DNA of 64,000 nt from the NCBI RefSeq assembly GCF_047511655.1, contig NC_133397.1:14843501-14907500 (forward strand), read 5' to 3'. Of this stretch, positions 57,045 to 64,000 are shown piece by piece. A program made the translations under genes and the position numbers. Below the pieces are notes generated by a model that was given only the letters and a program-made list of their open reading frames with translations, did not search any database and was not told the origin of the DNA. This DNA is from Castor canadensis. Its lineage: Eukaryota; Chordata; Mammalia; Rodentia; Castoridae. Each line of letters opens with the position of its first letter. Positions within the stretch are counted from its first letter, which is position 1.

Positions 57045-58050
57045 TCCCACCATGCCACTTGGTGCTGCTTCTGTCCATGTTCTGTGTGTAATTTAGTATT
57101 AGCTCACTTACAATAGTATAACTAACAATACAAAGAAAGAAAAAATAAGAGAGAACCAAAGAAATCAACAGGGTGAGGTGGTAGACAAACAAATAGGGAA
57201 TAAAACAAACAAACACATTAAAAAAAATTCCAGGTTCAGGAACAGTAGAATTCCAGTCTTAGTAGATCTGGTGTTACTCTTTCAGCATCCAATCCTGGTG
57301 TTGGTATTTAAGCAGAAGTTCTGTCTTAGTCTCTTCGCATGGTTGGGGAGACTTGCCAGTTTTTTTTCCTGTCTTTCAGTGGCAGCTGCTTAGTCAGTTC
57401 TTCCCTCAGTGAGGGTGTGACTTGTTCTCAGTTTCCAGAGATCAGCTCTGTGGCCCACTAGCCATCCTACTTTGGAGTTGTGTTTTCACTGTGTTGGTTT
57501 ATTGGGGACTTGTTTCTTTGCCTTGCACCCTTTTTCTGGAGCAAGGTCAGAGATCTGTCAGCTGGCTCTCTGCTGTCAGTGTGTTATGTTGGTTTGCTGA
57601 CTGTTTTTCAATTTTGCAACATTGTCTGACTTTGGATGTTGCTCACTGGCTCAGGAGATGAGCTTTGTGGTACGCTATCTGCCTTATTTCAGGCAGTGGA
57701 TCACCACTGCCCGTCTGCCTTTCCAGTCTTTTTTTACTGAAAGTTCATGAGGAGATCAGCTCCTTGCCTTCCCTTCTTCTCCAGTGTGCTCAGAGCTCCC
57801 CACCCCCTCTGCTGCTTGTTCCTTTTTCAGTTCCTTGTTTATTATTCATTTTTTTTGCAGGGTGGGGGTCAGTCTGTTCAGGGGGCTATGCTGGGTTATC
57901 CCAGGGGTAGCTGTGGGAATACTGCGTGCCACTTATTTGCTCACCTGTTGGTCTGTGTCTCCCAAGCAGGTTTGGAGCTGGCATCTGGCAGTGTGGGAGC
58001 CCTCCTGTTTTTACAATTATGTGGTGATATCTGTTTTCAACCTCACATTT
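57045..58050 (-). mobile_element. LINE-1 copy B 5' UTR (truncated)
   Basis: GC-richer sequence that parallels the copy A 5' UTR at 25759-27250 ('tcagttcttccctcagtgag' against 'tcagctcctccctcagcaat'). Overlapping frames of 79-101 codons on the plus strand at 57422-58059 are chance products of it. Confidence 0.75.
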
Positions 58051-59670
58051 GAGCCATAGAGTAGCTGAGTGAGCTGTCTGGAAGTGATAGGCTCAGTATT
58101 CTTGCTTTATAGGGTGCCTTGTACCCTGTGCACTGCAGAGAAAGGGGATAAGTTTCTGAATCCTGCAAAGGTACTTAAGGAGTGCTGTAAGTGGGACAAT
58201 GGCCAAATGAAGAGGTATGAGTCCTGTAAGGGAACAAAATGCATTTATCCAGGAGCAGCAGGCACAGTGAGCTTGTAGACATCAGTGGTAAGTGAAGATA
58301 TAGAATGAATATCAAGCAGTGTGAAGCCCATCCTAATAGAGTCCAGGGTGAGCAGAGAGAAGCCCATTGTGGAGACTTCAGTTCACTTATCTCCATTGTT
58401 GGGGTGACACATAGCCCTTCTTGGATATTACATAGTTCAGGGGACAGAAGAGAGCAGAAGGAGATCTCTAGCTTATAGAATTTAACTTTAGAAATCACTA
58501 GATTTATTTAGAATTTCCAAGATTGTTTTTGCTGCTGAAATCCAATGGCAGAGAAATAAAAGGCAATTAAAAATCTCCACCTCTGCATCTGTGTCCTTGA
58601 AATTCACATTCAATAGTTTCAATTCTTTACTTCTTTCATTCTGGAACTAATGATCAGAAATCATTTGTTGACTGGGATAAAAAAAATGAAAGAGTGAAAA
58701 TGTAGCTCTTCTTGTTAGGTAGGTAGTAGTTAGCTATGAGTGATGGGTGAAACAGGATAGAAAGATGAGGAGACAGGGAAATTATTTTAATAAATATTAA
58801 AAGGGCTATATACAGACATTAGAGTGAGGAAGTAAAAGCTAAAATCCAGAGCAGCTATCTCCCTCTTACTTCCTGTTAGGTGCTACTTTATAAGAAGAGG
58901 GAGACTTGAAGGGGCTATCTTTGTGCACCTTGATTGGTAGAGGGAAAGGCATGTCTGGGAAGAAGTTATAAAACATACCTGTTGTCCCTGTGTTTTGGGT
59001 GGGCCTACATGACATTTCTGTTTTAGCACCCATCTTAGTCACACAGATCCACTTTCTTAAGATTAGACGTTGCTAGATATGACCACTGTGTGTATTCCTC
59101 CTGCTTAGAAAGTATGACTACAGATAAGGACCAACATTTTGAGTCTTTCCTCCCATTTCCTGCATGGGGAGCAGGAAATGTTTCTCTCTATTCCCTACCA
59201 TTTCTCCCCACTTTTATTCTATCATACTAAATTCCTTTCCTCATAAACTTTACTATTGCTTTCACTACATTTTCACGTATTGCCTGAATTCTTCTCTTTC
59301 TGGATGCAAGAATCGAGGTATATTCCAATGCTGTCTTTCTGCTAGCATTCTGACTGTGGTGGGGGAGAGCTATTTGGAAGCCACACTGCTAGCCCTCTGG
59401 CCTAGGGGATGCTGCTTGTCATCAGATGACGTACTTGCTGACTCTGCCCTGGGATGGTTTATACAATAATGAGAATTTATTTGAACCAGATTACTCACAA
59501 GTCAGTATTTCATTATGAGAGTGGAAGGGTATGACTTGAAGTTTATTTAGGATTTATATTGATGATCTTCATTATCCAACTCAAAATTTATTTTGTTTAT
59601 GAGAAATTCTTTTTTATATACAGAATAGAGGCATAGTTTCAAAGGGCCAGCAAGGAAAGTAGAATATAAG
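58051..59670. other. Intergenic unique DNA
   Basis: No repeat or gene recognised. A 101-codon plus frame (59164-59469) and a 107-codon minus frame (58175-58498) show no known domain. Confidence 0.45.
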
Positions 59671-59679
59671 TCACATTTA

Positions 59680-59790
59680 TTACTGCTGAGTATGCTTAGC
59701 TGGGCACTGAAACGCCAAGACAAACTTGTAAGTCAGTATTAGCATCATCTCAATTTTGTAACTGTGAAATTTTAACTTTGGTTAGTTATC
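59680..59790 (-). repeat. Possible MIR fragment
   Basis: 'gtatgcttagctgggcactg' then 'tattagcatcatctcaattt' resembles a diverged reversed MIR. Confidence 0.4.
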
Positions 59791-59954
59791 TTAACATTCA
59801 ACAGACTCTCATAGATTGATTGAATGAATTAATGAGTGAAAGTTGAATTGCATGCATAAGCCGTACCTGGTAGAGCCTAGAAATGACTCTGAAGCCTATG
59901 GCATTCCCCTATGCCTGAAAAAGCATGCTGTAATTGTAAATTCACTTCTGAGAA

Positions 59955-60292
59955 GTATCTTAGTCTGCTTGACTACTACAATAAAATAAATAGTCAATCT
60001 ATAAATAACAAACACTTATTTTTCACAGTTCTGGAGGCTGGAAAGTTCTAGATCAAGGCCCTAATAAGTCCAGTGTCTGTTTCCAAGATGGTGTCTTCTA
60101 TGACATGTTCTAATATGATAGAAGGGCAGAAGAAAGGGAGCCCTTTTATAAAGGCCCACTCATGGGGGCAAATATACAATTCTTAATTAATACATTCTTA
60201 ATACTGTCTTAATACTTTCAAAATATTCTCATGATGACTATTAACTTTCAATACCTGAATTTTGGAGGACACATTCAAACCATATCATTTAT
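59955..60292 (-). mobile_element. MaLR-type LTR
   Basis: 'cttagtctgcttgactacta', 'ttcacagttctggaggctgg', 'ttttataaaggcccactcat' and 'ctgaattttggaggacacat' occur in order, a reversed MaLR LTR. Confidence 0.75.
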
Positions 60293-60489
60293 TTTGTGTT
60301 TTTATTTTTTAAATGACCAGATTTTATTCTCAAGTACTTTGTATGGAGGTGATAGTAGGCAGTGTTTACCAATGTAGTGTTTATTTACACAAATAAAAGT
60401 TGGCATCATTTCATCAAGTCCTTAACTTTATTTGAGTCCTGAAAATTTAAAGCATAGAATTACTGATTTAAACTAGGCTTGTGTTCAGT

Positions 60490-60778
60490 AAGTGTCTGTT
60501 TTACACCTTGTTTTGGAAGATGTTTTTCCTGTGGATTTCATTGTGTCCACTAACGAATTATAGCTAAAGACTTTGGTGCATTAATTGCATCCATAAGGTT
60601 TTTCTCTAATGTGATATCTCTGATGTTTCTTCAAGGATAAATCATGCCTATATGTTTTCCTGTTGTGGTTGAATTCATATTCTTCCACTGATGTATGGTT
60701 ACTGCCTAAAGTCTTTTCCATGCTCTTTACATGTGTAGGATCTCTTTCCAATATTGGTTCTCTGGTGTGTGTTAGATA
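60490..60778 (-). pseudogene. C2H2 zinc-finger gene relic
   Basis: The minus frame reads through degenerate KRAB-ZNF-type fingers. A finger linker is visible as [13 protein letters not shown] (family form H-x3-H-TGEKPY-x-C), with an upstream segment [19 protein letters not shown] and another degenerate finger, [15 protein letters not shown]. The finger cysteines of the last full unit are lost. There is no methionine start within the zinc-finger part and no KRAB box is seen. The adjoining LTR at about 60784 cuts the 5' side. Non-functional fragment, probably of a processed or duplicated copy. Confidence 0.7.
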
Positions 60779-60783
60779 TACTT

Positions 60784-61165
60784 TCCTGGTTTGAATATAG
60801 TATATCCACCATTGCCTCATGTGGCTCAATCCTGAGTTGATGATATTATTGGGGAGGGCCTGAAAACATTAGGAGGTGGGGCCTCACTTAAAGGAAATAG
60901 GTCACTGAATGCACCTTCTCAGGGGGCAAAATCTTGTCTCAGGTGTCCTTATCTCTCACTCTGCTCTGTGTCTGCCAAGAGTTGAGTAGCCTCTGCTACA
61001 TTCTCCCACAGCCATGATGTTCTGCCTCACCATCATCCCAGAGTCAATGAAACCAAGGACTCTGGACTGAAACTTCTGAATCGATGAGCTTAAAATAAAT
61101 CTTTCCTCCTTAAATTGTTTATGACTGGCATTTTGTCATAGTGTTGCAAAATCTGACTAATACAG
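60784..61165 (+). mobile_element. MaLR-like LTR, left copy
   Basis: Landmarks: 'ggaggtggggcctcacttaa', 'gagtagcctctgctacattc', 'gaaaccaaggactctggact', 'gcttaaaataaatctttcct' and 'aaatctgactaatacagaaa'. Its 3' half aligns with the LTR near 62.8-63.0 kb in the same orientation. Confidence 0.75.
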
Positions 61166-62669
61166 AAAACTGATGCTGGGATTGGGGCCATTGCTGTGAC
61201 AAAACCTGACCATATGATTCTTAAGTCTTAGGAAATAGTTTGTGGGAGGAATTTGGAATAGTTTGGAGAAGCAGGCTAGAAGCTGTAAAAAGCCTAGAAT
61301 GCTATAAGAGAGTTTACTGGGCAATTCTGATGGGAGCTCAGAAGATCAGAATGTGAATGGAAATGCAGATAGTAAAGCTTGTGCTCATGACTTTTCAGAT
61401 AGGAACAAAAACCCTATTGGGAATTGGACTAGAGGTCATTTTGCGTTACATTCTGGAAAAGAACTTGTTTACATTTTGTCTGCATCCTAAAACTGCAGGA
61501 GGCTGAATTTAAAGGTAACAGACTAGTTAATATGGCAGAGAAAGTTTTGAGGCAGTTCAGTATTCAGGCTGTGGCATGGGTTTAATAGTTGCTTTTAGCC
61601 AGGTTTACAGTGAGAACTGGGAGCAAAAACAGAGAAATGAGACATGAAAAACTTGCAGTTCAGTCAGAAAAGCCAATATAAAGTTAAGGCCAAGAAAGTC
61701 ATGGTTTCTGAAGAGATTAGCACCATTGAAAAGAAGCTGAGTACTTTGCACTTGGACAATTGCTTAAAAAATGACTTGAGAACATTTCAGGAATTGGTCA
61801 GACCTCATTCATTATGAGCAAACTCATTTGTAAAACTTTCCTTTGAGAAGAGAGCACCTTTGAGGTGCACTGCTCACACAGAGCCACACAGGAAGTTGTT
61901 TCCCCAGGATTCATTTCACTGTGCTCAGTTGTTTAAGCATTCAGAGGCCAAAGAGGAATGACTACTGCTCAGACGAGTGTCAAACCTTGGAATTATCCAT
62001 GTGATGCTGATTTTACAAGCAAGCAAAATGTAAGAGCTATAGGGATGTGGAAGCTTCCACCCAGATTTCAAAGGAAGTCTTAGAGGTCAGGCAATGTGTG
62101 ATAGGATTGGAGTCTCTGTGGGAAGTCCCCAAGAGGGTGATGTGTGAAGCTGTTAGGATGAAGCTGAAGATGCAATTACAACTCCAGGGGTTTTGAGATG
62201 TCAGGAACATGAAATATCTGCCAAGGAAAGTCAAAGGTAGTAATCAGAGCCAATCCAGGGGAGAGACTAATTGAGCTGCAGCTGGCAAGGCTGTAGAGGC
62301 AAGGTTGCTCAAGTCCTAGTGAATGCATATTATATCATTGTATGCCCTGGATTCTGGACATGGAGGTCAGGATTTAGCGTTTTCACTCTTACTTTAGTCT
62401 GATCTTTCCTTTCCATGTCCTTATTCCTCCTTTTTGGAATGGAAATGTTTACTAAGTGCCATTGTATATTGGAAATAGATAGCTTGGTTTTTTTATTTAT
62501 TATTTTTATAACGGTCCACTGTTAAGAGTTTCTCTGTAATATCTAAGGAAACTCTAGACTTGAACTTTTGAAAATGTTGGATCTGTTTAAAAGTTTGGAG
62601 ATGGGAAGATGGACCAAATACATTTTACATTATGAGATGGCCATGGTCCTTTCAGGGCCAGGAGTGGAA
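61166..62669 (+). mobile_element. Non-coding internal part between two MaLR-like LTRs
   Basis: About 1.5 kb begins 'actgatgctgggattggggc' and holds no retroviral frame longer than about 65 codons. This fits the internal regions of MaLR elements, which lack a full set of viral genes. The assignment comes from the flanking LTRs. Confidence 0.55.
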
Positions 62670-62670
62670 T

Positions 62671-63025
62671 GTTATGTTTGATTATGAAATGTCCTCCATA
62701 GGCTTATGGGGCTTAGTGGCACTATTTTGGGCAGTAGTGGAAACTTTAGTAAGTGGGTCCTAGATGGAAGAAGGAGGTCCCTTGGGGGAATATCCTTTAG
62801 AGCTATGTCTTGTCTCAGGCTCCCTTTCACTGTCCACCATGAGGTGAGTAGCCTCTGCCATATGCTCCTGCCACTATGACATTCTGGCTCACCATGGGCC
62901 CAAAATCAATGGAGCCAAAGACTATGGCTAGAAACCTCTGAAATCATAAGCTTAAAATAAATCATTCCCTTAAATAGTTTATGTTAGGTATTTTGTCATG
63001 GAGATAGAAATTCTGACTAATACTT
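62671..63025 (+). mobile_element. MaLR-like LTR, right copy
   Basis: Parallels the left LTR in order: 'gagtagcctctgccatatgc', 'ggagccaaagactatggcta', 'gcttaaaataaatcattccc' and 'gaaattctgactaatacttt'. The 5' portion differs more than the 3' portion. Confidence 0.7.
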
Positions 63026-63465
63026 TATGACTCTTTACAATTGAAGGCAGAAGAAGAAAAGGAAGGGCCTGTGAGGTCTCAGGAAGACTTGAAGGCAGAC
63101 AAGATGGAACTAGAAGGACTATGATTCCTATGGCCTCCATCTTCTCAGTAAGCAGGTAGACAGATTATATCTGCTACTGTTGAGTCCTGGGGATTGAGTT
63201 GGGATGGATTAAGAGTGGAAGAGACTTGGATTGGATTTCATGGGAAATGTGGAATAAATTAGAATTGAATAAAAAGTTTGCTGACCTTCCGTTGGGACTC
63301 TTAATCATTTGTGAGGGGAATTACCCAACTCACAAGTTCTGCCCAGAGGTTATTATTTCCAAATTGAGGGTGGGAAAACTGAGAATTCCCCAAAGTTCTA
63401 CAGGCAGTAAGTGGCATTCTAGGTTGACATCAAGTGTTATAATTGTCCTTACATTTTTTGGAGAG
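63026..63465. other. Intergenic unique DNA
   Basis: No gene or repeat recognised; the 122-codon plus frame at 63199-63567 shows no known domain and partly covers an L2-like tail. Confidence 0.45.
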
Positions 63466-63469
63466 TTGG

Positions 63470-63590
63470 CTCTCGGTATTTATTTCCCAACTGAGTATTT
63501 GTTAGAATGCATACTTCTCAAGAGAAGAGACTATGCCTCATTATTTTTCCTTAGCATGGTGTCCTAGCAGGTTCTCAAAGGACTGGATCA
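63470..63590 (+). repeat. LINE-2 tail fragment
   Basis: 'gttagaatgcatacttctca' then 'agagactatgcctcattatt' and 'gtgtcctagcaggttctcaa' follow the L2 3' order. Confidence 0.5.
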
Positions 63591-64000
63591 GAGCCAGAGG
63601 CTGTTCTCAAGGAGGTATCAAAATATATAAGCAAAAACTGAACCCATTAATAAACTCATCTAGATGAGTATCTAGAAGGAGAAGGAGAGAGGCGCTTATT
63701 CTTTCTCATGGAAGTATCTACCATGAAGGCGAGGCCTCGTGGTATTCAAATCACCCCAGAATTCTCCTTCTGATCCTGCAGCTCAAGTGTAGGAGGGGAT
63801 CTTTCTCTTCCTGGTTTCCACCAATGCTTCTCACAAAGATCAACTACCAAGCTTTCTTGTTCTTTCTTATTATGACTTTACCCACTTCTAGCTTTATACA
63901 CAAAGTTATTGGAAATGATAACTTAGAAAAGTTTAGAGCTCTGATAAAGGGAAAATTTGAGGCCTTCACGGTTGCAGGGAAACCACTAGAGTGTGACAGT

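Larger units (their letters stand above)
51541..58050 (-). mobile_element. LINE-1 copy B, nearly full length
   Basis: Read from the right: part of a 5' UTR, ORF1, ORF2, 3' UTR and tail (T-run at 51541). The 5' end is less complete than in copy A: it lacks the 'gccaccattttgg' terminus, so it is truncated near 58050. I found no matching target-site duplication by eye. ORF1 is largely open and ORF2 has multiple frameshifts and altered catalytic residues, so it is inactive. Confidence 0.9.

Noticed and set aside
59000..64000. Possible first exon of KCNS3 expected downstream
   Set aside because: No CpG-rich promoter or recognisable KCNS3 coding sequence was found up to the window end.

Overview
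The window looks like mammalian nuclear DNA, most likely from a non-murid rodent. It holds one intact protein gene, the single-exon bHLH transcription factor gene mesogenin 1 (MSGN1), in about 62 kb of intergenic sequence. It is AT-rich and CpG-poor, with LINE-1, LINE-2, MIR, MaLR and other LTRs, Tigger-like and hAT-like fossils, and two lineage-marking repeats. The first is a tRNA-like SINE, alone or fused to a 7SL/B1-like half. The second is a young LINE-1 family whose 3' UTR has a strongly G-rich strand. From memory this SINE and LINE-1 pairing suggests a castorimorph such as beaver, but that is inference.

Layout. 1-1.7 kb: MSGN1 with a TATA-like box and candidate TCF/LEF and T-box sites upstream. 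1.7-12 kb: MIR copies, an old LINE-1 remnant, LINE-1 3' ends (one with a clear target-site duplication), a probable class I retroviral LTR and two head-to-head MaLR LTRs. 12.2-12.9 kb: the only CpG-rich segment seen, with no recognised gene. 12.9-21 kb: SINEs, LINE-1 3' ends, another LTR, an L2 and a Tigger-like fragment. 21.26-27.67 kb: a LINE-1 on the minus strand, complete at both ends and flanked by a 14-bp duplication, but carrying a second 3' end and a large ORF2 deletion. 27.7-39.9 kb: further LINE-1 tails, composite SINEs, protein-like minus-strand ORFs of unknown origin (31.2-33.1 kb) and a Tigger-like element split by a LINE-1 tail. 39.9-43.4 kb: an older LINE-1. 43.4-51.5 kb: mostly unique DNA with MIR, SINE and hAT-like fragments and a long TG repeat. 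51.5-58.05 kb: a second long LINE-1 with a largely open ORF1 and a disabled ORF2. 58-64 kb: unique DNA, a MaLR LTR, a C2H2 zinc-finger relic and a MaLR-like unit with two LTRs.

The genes do not form a pathway. MSGN1 is the only functional protein-coding gene I can support. In human, KCNS3 is the next gene downstream as I recall it; no KCNS3 coding sequence was recognised here. No tRNA, rRNA, microRNA or CRISPR array was recognised. No previously undescribed system is supported. The best leads are the MSGN1 promoter elements, the orphan CpG-rich segment, the recombinant LINE-1 at 21-27 kb and the protein-like ORFs near 32 kb.
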